A stretch of DNA of 64,000 nucleotides from Symsagittifera roscoffensis (lineage: Eukaryota; Xenacoelomorpha; Acoela; Convolutidae): contig NC_087067.1 of assembly GCF_963678635.1 (NCBI RefSeq), positions 10,339,716 to 10,403,715 of the forward strand, in the 5' to 3' direction. This document shows positions 21,401 through 30,840 of this stretch, piece after piece. Under the pieces are notes generated by a model, which saw only the letters and a list, made by a program, of their open reading frames with translations, had not been told where the DNA came from and did not search any database. Each line of letters opens with the position of its first letter. Within the stretch, counting starts at the first letter, position 1. Both the position numbers and the translations under genes were made by a program.

Positions 21401-24235
21401 AGTACTGGCAAGAGTTATACTCTGAACCACTTGACTGGTTCTTCATTTAACATTGCGGGCGACAGATGCACTGATGGATGTTGGATGTCCGTCAAAGTCA
21501 CCGACAACTGTTTGTACGTCATTCTAGATTTCGAAGGACTCGGTTCATTTGAGAAAACAGACCAAGATGACATGTTATTATCCTTGCTCTGCAGTGCGGT
21601 GTCAAATTTCACTATTTTCAAGAGCGAGAAACGCTTGGAGCGTGATGTTGAAAAATTATTCGAAAACATTAGTTTGGGGTGCAATCAGCTGACTGGAACA
21701 GAGGATTTCTTTAAAGGACGTTTTATGATAGCAATTAATGATATTGACAAAAACGAAGTCTTTGAGATACGTCGGGAGTTTCGTCAAAAGGTGGATTATT
21801 TCTTCAAAGGGGAAAGTGAACGCAATTTATTTTCACAATTGTTCAAATCAGGATATGCTATCATTTGTTTTCCTTTCTTTAAGACAAAGCAGTACTATCA
21901 ACAGATGGAAGACCTTCTCTTTAAACTGAAATCAGCCGAATGTCCCGTTTTTAAAGACGGATATAGTTTTCAGAACTCTTTGAAACTTCTTATGGCGAAA
22001 CTTGCTATCAACGACTCTACTCCACTTGGAAGACAAGAAATCGAAGATCGCATTCGTTTTCTTGATTCAAACTTTAAGTGCGCAGTTAAATTTGGTCAAT
22101 TGTCTGGCAAGAAGTCTAAGACTCGAGAAGTGTCTCTCAAAAAAGTTGGAAGTCAGAAAGACGAAATCTGCATTTTCAAAAAGGTTGATATACCCGCCTG
22201 TGGTTTGGTGGAGTTGGAGGATTTGCAGCTAATTATTACCGAAACGGTCATGAAAGACTTAGCTCAGCAGTTTCAGAACATGCTACCTTTAACGAGGGAA
22301 AATATTAGACTCTGGCGAGAAGGACTCGAACTCTTTGCTTCTGCGTGTCTCGCGTTCAGATTTGAACGTGTACGTGATTGGATTGAGCAAAATTTACAAC
22401 AATGGATAAAATGTGGAATAGATGAAAGCGAAGACTTAGTGAGAAAACAATTGGAATTATGTGACTTACGATATTTTAATTACCAGCAACAATATCGGTT
22501 TTGCGATCAAGTGTGTGCTTTCTGTTTCTTGAAATGTACTCAGAAAGTCAATCATCTAGATGATCATGAGTGTTCTACTAATCACAAGTGTATTGATCCA
22601 TGTAGTTACTGCGAAGAAACCAGAGAAAAAGATTGTGGGCTGCGATTTGGTCATGATGGAAACCATAATTGCATGACCAGTAGCCATACCTGCTCTGCAC
22701 CTTGCTATTATAAAAGTAAGAATGGCTGCTCAGCTAAATGCATGAAAGCAATTGATCACACTGGTTTGCATCAATGCGAACAAATAATTCATCTCTGCGG
22801 CAAACCGTGTTTCCTAAAAAATTGTACTGGAAGTTGTGCAGAAAACACTGACAACCCTCATGCTGTCCATGAATGCAGCAAAAAACAATGCGATAAAAGG
22901 TGCTCCATGGAAGGCTGTCCCAATATATGTGTCATCGATGATCATTTCCACGGAACAGAATTTAGCAAACTTCCATTTGAAGGTCACTTCTGCGGCAGAG
23001 AGCACGAATGTATCCATTTGTGCGGTGAAAAAGGATTTTGTCACACAGTGGTTGAGAAATTTGCTCAAAAAAAGGTTTTCCGGGGCCAAAAATCTACTTT
23101 CAAATACGACCTAGAATTTAGAGAAATAGGCAAAACTCTGAAATGTAGGCAAAAAATTCCACCTTTTGCGACAACTCACCCAGAAGAAAAGCATGCTTGC
23201 TCAGCGAAAACTCACACCTGCACAACAGTATGTCCGACATGCGAAAACATTTGTCATAAGCCAGTAGATCACCACCTCAAGTCGAAAAATGCTTTGCATG
23301 ATTGCTGTCATGGCAACATGGTTAACCGATACTTCATTGCCAACGAAGATGATATCATTGTAGGAGAGCATAGATATGCTGTCGGAGAGTCATCTGTTGC
23401 CGAAAAATGTCATATATTTTGCAACAATCTTGGAAGGGGACATATACATGTAGTTCCATGTCAAAACAGAACAGTTAACAACGACAACTGCCCAAAAGAA
23501 CCGGAAAAAAGGCACCAGACCACTACATATTTGCCTCACCCGAATATGCATAAAGACGAGATGACCCACGAGGCATACTGGAATTCTATTCAGTTTGAAG
23601 ACCCCTGTCTCGCTTCTGCTCAAGATGAATTCAGAGAGTGTCCCGCCTTTTGTAGCTCAGCGGATCATGACGAGGGTTCAAGTAAGTCTTACTGTTTGCT
23701 CCCGTTGTGGCACAAACCTTTGACAAAAGATTCCCAAGACACTTCAAAGTCGCTGACTTTGAAACAAGGACATCTTTTTGCGTGCAAGCATGTTTCCGAA
23801 ATGTATCACTTCACCATTTTTGTTGGAAACTCTTCCACACCTTCGATTGAACTTATGAATAATGTGCTAGACTTTGTGAAGAAACGTACGGAGCTTGAGT
23901 TTGATGATCGAATATCAGTCGTCACATGCGGCCTTGATAATACATACCACGTTGTAGCAAATCACATCAACCTTATTGACTTCAAATTATCAATGTTACT
24001 TGATAAAGTGGGGTTGGGGGTCACATTTGAAAATGCACTTAGAGCTATTAAAAAGAAAACTGATCATCAGATCAAAAATCCAAGTTTGTTTTTCTCTTGT
24101 GATAAAATGGAAACATTATGGTGTATGCAATCGAAGATGGATAGATCTACATTGAAACCACTGGATGATTTGGATTATCTAGGTATTTCCGCAAGATATC
24201 CTCTTAATGTTGGCATAGGGGAGATTGCAGCATAA
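18386..24235 (+). CDS. giant GBP/VLIG-like GTPase with zinc-rich region and VWA-like C-terminus
   Basis: One uninterrupted frame of 1,949 codons to TAA; with the upstream exon the protein is about 2,249 residues (numbering below for the joined model). A charged helical stretch lies at ~640-800 and a beta-strand-rich, propeller-like region at ~915-1080. The G domain has P-loop GKQSTGKS (1303-1310), DFEG switch (1348-1351) and AINDID at the G4 position (1417-1421), which fits the dynamin-superfamily GB1/RHD3/VLIG type rather than Ras. A Cys/His-rich region follows (~1674-1925) with repeated HxC-x3-C units (HKCIDPC, HTCSAPC, IHLCGKPC), probably binding zinc. The C-terminus from ~2106 (YHFTIFVGNSSTPS ... 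GLGVTFENAL) resembles a VWA domain whose first metal-binding Asp is missing. Relatives are often interferon- or immunity-linked GTPases, but this protein's role is not known. The last 326 codons are duplicated downstream. Confidence 0.85.
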   Translation, partial: GDDEKNMKSDSNCDLPTGVKFEKLRVTALLSSSEEMQDGTRVLKFNLQDKGVEAISSLNPTSLETFNKEKFLDLHQSNETSFVFLGLIGPFQAIVEGFENYIDSEIVELIKTSESFKHSGLYLVHIKDEETIFIIYYSKDDEDFREVRKDSKIVHFLRYLCELTNQVIFCLSDQGQELFVKNSLQNLTEPTRMEFIESETSQKPEECKITDLGYISAKIVSSDRIFASNFGFCIISEQKLAPESKTQRTEKVGSVTDFKCYIDKKYVDVDEVCDEYKREFMISYFGETYDQMMNKITDEIVKEKKVLKESSKEILINSIALFFIRKLFPFEYKIISNFYASANTAKTDFLRTDLNLSDENLSDSLDQKHRRKIEEKLREKKDEWFSVKTKLLQEELKKRMKAPKHKTFEKLGWKKLTEYARKTLPDYDELITSLLSITNLNNDSLDWEKTLSEFIAKVRKAVKKSCSSDSKIHSYTKKVMDDRAESLKLQKTLPLVQSNFETYIRQQNQLSAKSKKVPPSESKILEIKLTTKVDPQHTLNDESPVKFEMVFEDYKETQEKELTLSIPFVGEKQLNAMHQNHHSFDVERITFKQVGTILIPADVSVFEAYPMQSLKVMILLNERLNSSIKVVKITEEGIVHEILYFTLRYKVSSSSFESKNKILALFYEEDAHSIHLYKFGQDLSKPIKLNSVKLNVPYGFQGPLRFSFQSSSSYLWFFLQNKLIKLNFKTNKFVQKLTYNNSCRKLICTPDGNGLICIPEAGAPVMIMTGTSHVHPTQIVDELSDVVRLTAAWNQTLILEKREEKIFVRKLVITIGSNTDTEIDMFTDLTEQISCSSEHWIRSIYWMFAKFPCNDLLATEQSMTDIWFFLPTTPVNFCEDVKHELQEINEELDETKKALDFIKIHINDLTTYKNIGGVLAKEKERLTKKQLRNFLVKLITFVPIQIARSQLNEFLIMNGNKPLQSSSISVNSVFDLKAQINFGWYESVFNSWSRDIKIVSSMGKQSTGKSYTLNHLTGSSFNIAGDRCTDGCWMSVKVTDNCLYVILDFEGLGSFEKTDQDDMLLSLLCSAVSNFTIFKSEKRLERDVEKLFENISLGCNQLTGTEDFFKGRFMIAINDIDKNEVFEIRREFRQKVDYFFKGESERNLFSQLFKSGYAIICFPFFKTKQYYQQMEDLLFKLKSAECPVFKDGYSFQNSLKLLMAKLAINDSTPLGRQEIEDRIRFLDSNFKCAVKFGQLSGKKSKTREVSLKKVGSQKDEICIFKKVDIPACGLVELEDLQLIITETVMKDLAQQFQNMLPLTRENIRLWREGLELFASACLAFRFERVRDWIEQNLQQWIKCGIDESEDLVRKQLELCDLRYFNYQQQYRFCDQVCAFCFLKCTQKVNHLDDHECSTNHKCIDPCSYCEETREKDCGLRFGHDGNHNCMTSSHTCSAPCYYKSKNGCSAKCMKAIDHTGLHQCEQIIHLCGKPCFLKNCTGSCAENTDNPHAVHECSKKQCDKRCSMEGCPNICVIDDHFHGTEFSKLPFEGHFCGREHECIHLCGEKGFCHTVVEKFAQKKVFRGQKSTFKYDLEFREIGKTLKCRQKIPPFATTHPEEKHACSAKTHTCTTVCPTCENICHKPVDHHLKSKNALHDCCHGNMVNRYFIANEDDIIVGEHRYAVGESSVAEKCHIFCNNLGRGHIHVVPCQNRTVNNDNCPKEPEKRHQTTTYLPHPNMHKDEMTHEAYWNSIQFEDPCLASAQDEFRECPAFCSSADHDEGSSKSYCLLPLWHKPLTKDSQDTSKSLTLKQGHLFACKHVSEMYHFTIFVGNSSTPSIELMNNVLDFVKKRTELEFDDRISVVTCGLDNTYHVVANHINLIDFKLSMLLDKVGLGVTFENALRAIKKKTDHQIKNPSLFFSCDKMETLWCMQSKMDRSTLKPLDDLDYLGISARYPLNVGIGEIAA

Positions 24236-24942
24236 ATCTTACCATACAATAAGTTGTGATCAAGCAATTCTGCAAAAACCTTGACACAACGACATCTTTT
24301 GTATTCAACTTTCATAACTTTTTTCTTATTATCTTCTTTGACTTATTGAAAAATGTCTAATATATTTTGAGAGAGTTAAGACTCTTACAATCAAATAATA
24401 GTTTTGTGTGATGAATTTACCTTTTGAGAAACTTTTGGAATTGTAATTTAGCAGGAAGAGCACAAGAAATTGATTTCAGTAGAACTCATTCACAAATATC
24501 CTCAGTTGTTTAGTTTGCGGTCGAATGCTCAACAAACCAATTTACAGCTAAATTCTTACATATCATCAGAGAAAGAAGTTTGAAAAAAGTTTGATCCTAG
24601 TACAAAAATTGCAAGGATAAACATTGCAAGTTACCCTGATTCTACTGTCATTTTGCTGTTAAATCCTTTCAGATGGGAAGAATGTGCTCTTTTGAACTAA
24701 CTTGATTCATTTTCATTTTCAATTAAATATCTTTTTAACCAAAATTAATAAAAAATTTCTAGAACATAAAAATTGAGATGATTATTTGTCTTAACAGTAT
24801 AAAATTAATTTTTTCTTAAACACGTTGTAATTTTTGACTGGGCAACATCCTGCTCTCACTACCTTTTTTCCCACAACCGATACTTGTACTTTCCGTTTTT
24901 TTGCTTAATCCATTGTTTATTATCGCTTTGTTGAAATTCAGC
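24236..24942 (+). promoter_or_regulatory. 3' flank of the GTPase gene with poly(A) signal
   Basis: About 700 bp without coding content between the stop codon and the retrotransposon. AATAAA at 24747-24752 is a candidate polyadenylation signal. The same flank is repeated at 28291-28997. Confidence 0.5.
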
Positions 24943-24947
24943 CACGG
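24943..24947. other. target-site duplication, left (CACGG)
   Basis: Five bases immediately before the TG of the 5' LTR. An identical CACGG follows the CA of the 3' LTR at 35527-35531. The same pentamer is also carried into the duplicate at 28998-29002. Confidence 0.8.
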
Positions 24948-25192
24948 TGTCGTGAGGCGACCTTCGGTACATCGTTACTTACTTGCCCTTTTGCAGTCTT
25001 ACTGCAGATTTAAGTTAATTTCGCTAACCAAGGTCATATTGCTAACCCACTTAAAATATCACGCTGTGAGTGGTCACTCTTATGCTATCGATATTGTTTG
25101 CTAGATATTCTTTATTCAAACTCAATCTCATGATCATTCAGAATAAAATTCCAAACTCAAGAATTTTCACTCGTAAACCTCGGCAAATCTCA
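24948..25192 (+). repeat. 5' LTR of Ty3/Gypsy element (left copy)
   Basis: 245 bp, begins TGTCGTGAGGCGACC and ends AAATCTCA. It obeys TG...CA, is preceded by the CACGG target duplication and is followed at once by TGGCGCAGCC, a tRNA-type primer binding site. The Gag ATG (25192) overlaps the LTR/PBS border. Confidence 0.8.
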
Positions 25193-26260
25193 TGGCGCAG
25201 CCAGCAGTTCCTGTGAATGAAGACAGGACTGACCTGTTAGGCATTCCCCCTTTCTGGGCGAAAGCTTCTTTCAACCCGCCATTCCTTTGGGAATAGTGGA
25301 TAGGTCAATTTTTTTTGGCCGCTGGCCTGAAAGATAACATTAATCCTCACGATCTTCTAATCGAACCCGCAGAGGTTCTTGATGAGCCTCCTCCGAGACC
25401 TGAGACAATTGCTGATGGCGAAGATGCTGGAGCAGTGAAAGCTCGAAGACAGAGGGATCAAGCGGCGATTCGAAGAATTAACGACTTAAACATCGAGAGG
25501 AAAAGAAAAGGTCCTCGGATCAGTCAGAATTGGTTCTACCACGAAGTTGAAGTCTCGGTTGTTCTTCGCTTTGGGGAAGAGATGTTTTGCTAACTCTTTT
25601 CCTCACACGGACATCAGTAGTACTTTTCCATTGCGAGAATTTTATAATGGCTGTGAGACGTTATTAACGGTCGAGCGTATCAAACTGTATAACACGGTAT
25701 TCATGCTCGAAAATGACACTTTTTTGTCATTTTACGCTCGTCTAAGCGCCCAAGTGGCTCTGTGTAATTAGCCTAACGATCAAGAAAGGGAAACTTTGAA
25801 AGACCTCTTTATTGGACGGATCCGAGATACCGATATTCAACAACAACTTATCAAGGCTAAGGCTGATTTTGATGGCCCTTTTAAACTCGCACTTGAGTGC
25901 GAAAAGGGTGGGAATACGTCTGCTCAATTCCAAAAACTACTTCCTCATAATCAAAGTTCAAACGCTATCGAGGTTAAACAAGAACCTACTTTTTCCATTC
26001 AGTCGACTAGAGGGAAACGGAATTATCCTCAAAACCAAAACAATCGACAAACTTGACAAAACAACCAAGCGAATAAGTCATGTTACTTCTGTGGTAATCC
26101 CTTTAGTAAGGGTCACCGAAAATCTTGTCCAGCTCGGAAAGTAACATGTAATCTTTGTCGGAAACGTGGTCATTTCGCGAAATGCTGCAACTCGTCTAAA
26201 CGACGCGTCAATCTGGTTCAGGAAAATGAGGATGCTTCAGGTCCATCAAAAGATTGTAAT
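25192..26260 (+). pseudogene. Ty3/Gypsy gag, left copy
   Basis: From ATG 25192 the frame reads MAQPAVPVNEDRTDLLGIPP, then a stop after FNPPFLWE, then WIGQF and a capsid-like region across 25315-25590. A frameshift leads to ENDTFLSFYARLSAQ and FIGRIRDTDIQQQLI, typical of capsid C-terminal domains. Two zinc knuckles lie at 26081-26188: CYFCGNPFSKGHRKSC and CNLCRKRGHFAKCC, which bind genomic RNA. At least two in-frame stops (after QVALCN, after NNRQT) and a frameshift inactivate it. The same lesions occur in the right copy, so gag was already dead before the duplication. It belongs to the Ty3/Gypsy group with a CCHC-type Gag; the Mag/C-clade is my best guess. Confidence 0.8.
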
Positions 26261-26323
26261 TTTATAGATGTTGAGCAGGGCAGTGAGCCAGAATATGGAG
26301 TTATACAACTGGAATCCGCTGTC

Positions 26324-27309
26324 ATGGTAAATAGTATTGAAACCCTCAAGTCGAGCGGAGGAAAACCCAGGGGCCTCAGTATTCAGTTGCGTTCAGGTCA
26401 CAGTTTTTTCTATTCGACTGTTGACACAGGAAACCCACTTTATTTCCTGAATAAACGTACCTGTGATTTACTTTTGCAACGAAACCCATCATTTGAGTTT
26501 CGGGATATCACACGATACCCTATTGATACTTAGTATGTCGACTAATATAAGCAGCCCATTCGTCTCTTTGGGTCGATTCCAATGCCGATTTCTTCTGGCG
26601 GCTGGAAGGTGGATAACGCTCAGTTCCTCATTTCGGAGAACAGAACTCGTAATCTGCTCGGATTGGATTTGCAGGAGCCACTGGGTGTTGTCACTGCACA
26701 GATGAAGGCGGAATCAGTTCAATCTCTGGAGAATAGTTCCTTGGATCCGATATCAAACTATTGGAGCTCTTTCTTTGCGAGAAAATACGCCCATGTGTTC
26801 AGTCGTTTAGGTCGATCTAAACATCATAAAACTTATACTAACTTTAAGTTCCCTCTAGTGCCACGTCAGATTGAAGGACGTAAAATTCCGATTCATATTC
26901 AGGACAGGGTTGCGAGCGAGATAAGACTTCTTGTGGAGCAAGAGCAAATTGAAAATTGGACAAGTGTACGACTGATTTCTTTATAGCGCCAATTGTGCTA
27001 ACTGCTAAAAAGGATGGCTCAACAAAACTGGCCCTGAATGCTAAACAGATGAATGCCCAGATCTGGAAAAATAAGTACCAAATGCCGAACAGTCATGAGC
27101 TCATTGATTCCGCGGCACACATCATAACTAAAAATGTTCCTAGAAAGGTTTGGTTCACGTCCTTGTATTTGAAGTATGCGTTTAGTCAGTTGCCTTTGTC
27201 ATCACTCACTAGTAGTCACTGTAGTTTTAATATTTTGTGTGGCGAGGCTACGGGAACGTACCGATTCAAGACCGGATTTTATGGGTTAACTGATATGCTT
27301 ATCGAATTC
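26324..27309 (+). pseudogene. Ty3/Gypsy protease and RT start, left copy, truncated
   Basis: The protease reads FYSTVDTGNPLYFLNKRT with active-site DTG at 26423-26431 and the second motif RNLLGLDLQ near 26650, with stops between. RT fingers and palm follow: KDGSTKLALNAKQMN near 27008 and VWFTSLYLKYAFSQLPL near 27145. In motif A the catalytic Asp is Tyr (27166-27168). The copy stops at 27309, where the duplicated GTPase gene end is joined, so YADD/YLDD, RNase H and integrase are missing here. Confidence 0.8.
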
Positions 27310-28290
27310 CATAAGCCAGTAGATCACCACCTCAAGTCGAAAAATGCTTTGCATGATTGCTGTCATGGCAACATGGTTAACCGATACTTCATTGCCAACG
27401 AAGATGATATCATTGTAGGAGAGCATAGATATGCTGTCGGAGAGTCATCTGTTGCCGAAAAATGTCATATATTTTGCAACAATCTTGGAAGGGGACATAT
27501 ACATGTAGTTCCATGTCAAAACAGAACAGTTAACAACGACAACTGCCCAAAAGAACCGGAAAAAAGGCACCAGACCACTACATATTTGCCTCACCCGAAT
27601 ATGCATAAAGACGAGATGACCCACGAGGCATACTGGAATTCTATTCAGTTTGAAGACCCCTGTCTCGCTTCTGCTCAAGATGAATTCAGAGAGTGTCCCG
27701 CCTTTTGTAGCTCAGCGGATCATGACGAGGGTTCAAGTAAGTCTTACTGTTTGCTCCCGTTGTGGCACAAACCTTTGACAAAAGATTCCCAAGACACTTC
27801 AAAGTCGCTGACTTTGAAACAAGGACATCTTTTTGCGTGCAAGCATGTTTCCGAAATGTATCACTTCACCATTTTTGTTGGAAACTCTCCCACACCTTCG
27901 ATTGAACTTATGAATAATGTGCTAGACTTTGTGAAGAAACGTACGGAGCTTGAGTTTGATGATCGAATATCAGTCGTCACATGCGGCCTTGATAATACAT
28001 ACCACGTTGTAGCAAATCACATCAACCTTATTGACTTCAAATTATCAATGTTACTTGATAAAGTGGGGTTGGGGGTCACATTTGAAAATGCACTTAGAGC
28101 TATTAAAAAGAAAACTGATCATCAGATCAAAAATCCATGTTTGTTTTTCTCTTGTGATAAAATGGAAACATTATGGTGTATGCAATCGAAGATGGATAGA
28201 TATACATTGAAACCACTGGATGATTTGGATTATCTAGGTATTTCCGCAAGATATCCTCTTAATGTTGGCATAGGGGAGATTGCAGCATAA
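26956..28290 (+). pseudogene. chimeric frame: RT palm fused to GTPase C-terminus
   Basis: The duplication junction at 27309/27310 joins RT ...GFYGLTDMLIEF in frame to HKPVDHHLKSKNALHDC of the GTPase protein, giving one open frame of 444 codons without an ATG start (first codon TTG; first internal Met in RT). The GTPase-derived 326 codons contain the end of the Cys/His region and the VWA-like domain. Relative to the parent it has three changes, all at Ser (to Pro, Cys and Tyr), and no stop. No promoter is visible beyond the upstream LTR at 24948, so expression is possible through LTR-driven transcripts but unproven. It is most likely a passive product of the duplication. Confidence 0.75.
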
Positions 28291-28997
28291 ATCTTACCAT
28301 ACAATAAGTTGTGATCAAGCAATTCTGCAAAAACCTTGACACAACGACATCTTTTGTATTCAACTTTCATAACTTTTTTCTTATTATCTTCTTTGACTTA
28401 TTGAAAAATGTCTAATATATTTTGAGAGAGTTAAGACTCTTACAATCAAATAATAGTTTTGTGTGATGAATTTACCTTTTGAGAAACTTTTGGAATTGTA
28501 ATTTAGCAGGAAGAGCACAAGAAATTGATTTCAGTAGAACTCATTCACAAATATCCTCAGTTGTTTAGTTTGCGGTCGAATGCTCAACAAACCAATTTAC
28601 AGCTAAATTCTTACATATCATCAGAGAAAGAAGTTTGAAAAAAGTTTGATCCTAGTACAAAAATTGCAAGGATAAACATTGCAAGTTACCCTGATCCTAC
28701 TATCATTTTGCTGTTAAATCCCTTCAGATGGGAAGAATGTGCTCTTTTGAACTAACTTGATTCATTTTCATTTTCAATTAAATATCTTTTTAACCAAAAT
28801 TAATAAAAAATTTCTAGAACATAAAAATTGAGATGATTATTTGTCTTAACAGTATAAAATTAATTTTTTCTTAAACACGTTGTAATTTTTGACTGGGCAA
28901 CATCCTGCTCTCACTACCTTTTTTCCCACAACCGATACTTGTACTTTCCGTTTTTTTGCTTAATCCATTGTTTATTATCGCTTTGTTGAAATTCAGC
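28291..28997 (+). other. duplicated 3' flank of the GTPase gene
   Basis: Copy of 24236-24942 with three differences seen. No gene. Confidence 0.85.
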
Positions 28998-29002
28998 CAC
29001 GG

Positions 29003-29247
29003 TGTCGTGAGGCGACCTTCGGTACATCGTTACTTACTTGCCCTTTTGCAGTCTTACTGCAGATTTAAGTTAATTTCGCTAACCAAGGTCATATTGCTAA
29101 CCCACTTAAAATATCACGCTGTGAGTGGTCACTCTTATGCTATCGATAATGTTTGCTAGATATTCTTTATTCAAACTCAATCTCATGATCATTCAGAATA
29201 AAATTCCAAACTCAAGAATTTTCACTCGTAAACCTCGGCAAATCTCA
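29003..29247 (+). repeat. 5' LTR of Ty3/Gypsy element (right copy)
   Basis: Copy of 24948-25192 with one difference seen (GATAATG for GATATTG near 29147). It is the 5' LTR of the otherwise full-length element. Confidence 0.85.
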
Positions 29248-30315
29248 TGGCGCAGCCAGCAGTTCCTGTGAATGAAGACAGGACTGACCTGTTAGGCATT
29301 CCCCCTTTCTGGGCGAAAGCTTCTTTCAACCCGCCATTCCTTTGGGAATAGTGGATAGGTCAATTTTTTTTGGCCGCTGGCCTGAAAGATAACATTAATC
29401 CTCACGATCTTCTAATCGAACCCGCAGAGGTTCTTGATGAGCCTCCTCCGAGACCTGAGACAATTGCTGATGGCGAAGATGCTGGAGCAGTGAAAGCTCG
29501 AAGACAGAGGGATCAAGCGGCGATTCGAAGAATTAACGACTTAAACATCGAGAGGAAAAGAAAAGGTCCTCGGATCAGTCAGAATTGGTTCTACCACGAA
29601 GTTGAAGTCTCGGTTGTTCTTCGCTTTGGGGAAGAGATGTTTTGCTAACTCTTTTCCTCACACGGACATCAGTAGTACTTTTCCATTGCGAGAATTTTAT
29701 AATGGCTGTGAGACGTTATTAACGGTCGAGCGTATCAAACTGTATAACACGGTATTCATGCTCGAAAATGACACTTTTTTGTCATTTTACGCTCGTCTAA
29801 GCGCCCAAGTGGCTCTGTGTAATTAGCCTAACGATCAAGAAAGGGAAACTTTGAAAGACCTCTTTATTGGACGGATCCGAGATACCGATATTCAACAACA
29901 ACTTATCAAGGCTAAGGCTGATTTTGATGGCCCTTTTAAACTCGCACTTGAGTGCGAAAAGGGTGGGAATACGTCTGCTCAATTCCAAAAACTACTTCCT
30001 CATAATCAAAGTTCAAACGCTATCGAGGTTAAACAAGAACCTACTTTTTCCATTCAGTCGACTAGAGGGAAACGGAATTATCCTCAAAACCAAAACAATC
30101 GACAAACTTGACAAAACAACCAAGCGAATAAGTCATGTTACTTCTGTGGTAATCCCTTTAGTAAGGGTCACCGAAAATCTTGTCCAGCTCGGAAAGTAAC
30201 ATGTAATCTTTGTCGGAAACGTGGTCATTTCGCGAAATGCTGCAACTCGTCTAAACGACGCGTCAATCTGGTTCAGGAAAATGAGGATGCTTCAGGTCCA
30301 TCAAAAGATTGTAAT
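29247..30315 (+). pseudogene. Ty3/Gypsy gag, right copy
   Basis: Copy of 25192-26260 with the same stops and frameshift. The zinc knuckles lie at 30136-30243. It precedes the complete pol region. Confidence 0.8.
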
Positions 30316-30378
30316 TTTATAGATGTTGAGCAGGGCAGTGAGCCAGAATATGGAGTTATACAACTGGAATCCGCTGTC

Positions 30379-30840
30379 ATGGTAAATAGTATTGAAACCC
30401 TCAAGTCGAGCGGAGGAAAACCCAGGGGCCTCAGTATTCAGTTGCGTTCAGGTCACAGTTTTTTCTATTCGACTGTTGACACAGGAAACCCACTTTATTT
30501 CCTGAATAAACGTACCTGTGATTTACTTTTGCAACGAAACCCATCATTTGAGTTTCGGGATATCACACGATACCCTATTGATACTTAGTATGTCGACTAA
30601 TATAAGCAGCCCATTCGTCTCTTTGGGTCGATTCCAATGCCGATTTCTTCTGGCGGCTGGAAGGTGGATAACGCTCAGTTCCTCATTTCGGAGAACAGAA
30701 CTCGTAATCTGCTCGGATTGGATTTGCAGGAGCCACTGGGTGTTGTCACTGCACAGATGAAGGCGGAATCAGTTCAATCTCTGGAGAATAGTTCCTTGGA
30801 TCCGATATCAAACTATTGGAGCTCTTTCTTTGCGAGAAAA
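30379..30840 (+). pseudogene. Ty3/Gypsy aspartic protease, right copy
   Basis: FYSTVDTGNPLYFLNKRT with DTG at 30478-30486 and NLLGLDLQEPLG near 30710. Retroviral-type aspartic proteases process Gag-Pol as dimers. The frame is interrupted by stops at about 30588 (IDT-stop) and 30597, and continues in another frame from 30637. Identical lesions occur in the left copy. Confidence 0.75.

Larger units (their letters stand above)
23255..27309 (+). repeat. 4,055-bp tandem duplication, left copy
   Basis: Runs from CATAAGCC inside the GTPase gene to GAATTC inside the RT frame and repeats at 27310-31364 with offset 4,055. I counted about nine base differences. The two original endpoints share only CA, so the junction has 2 bp of microhomology. 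Confidence 0.95.
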
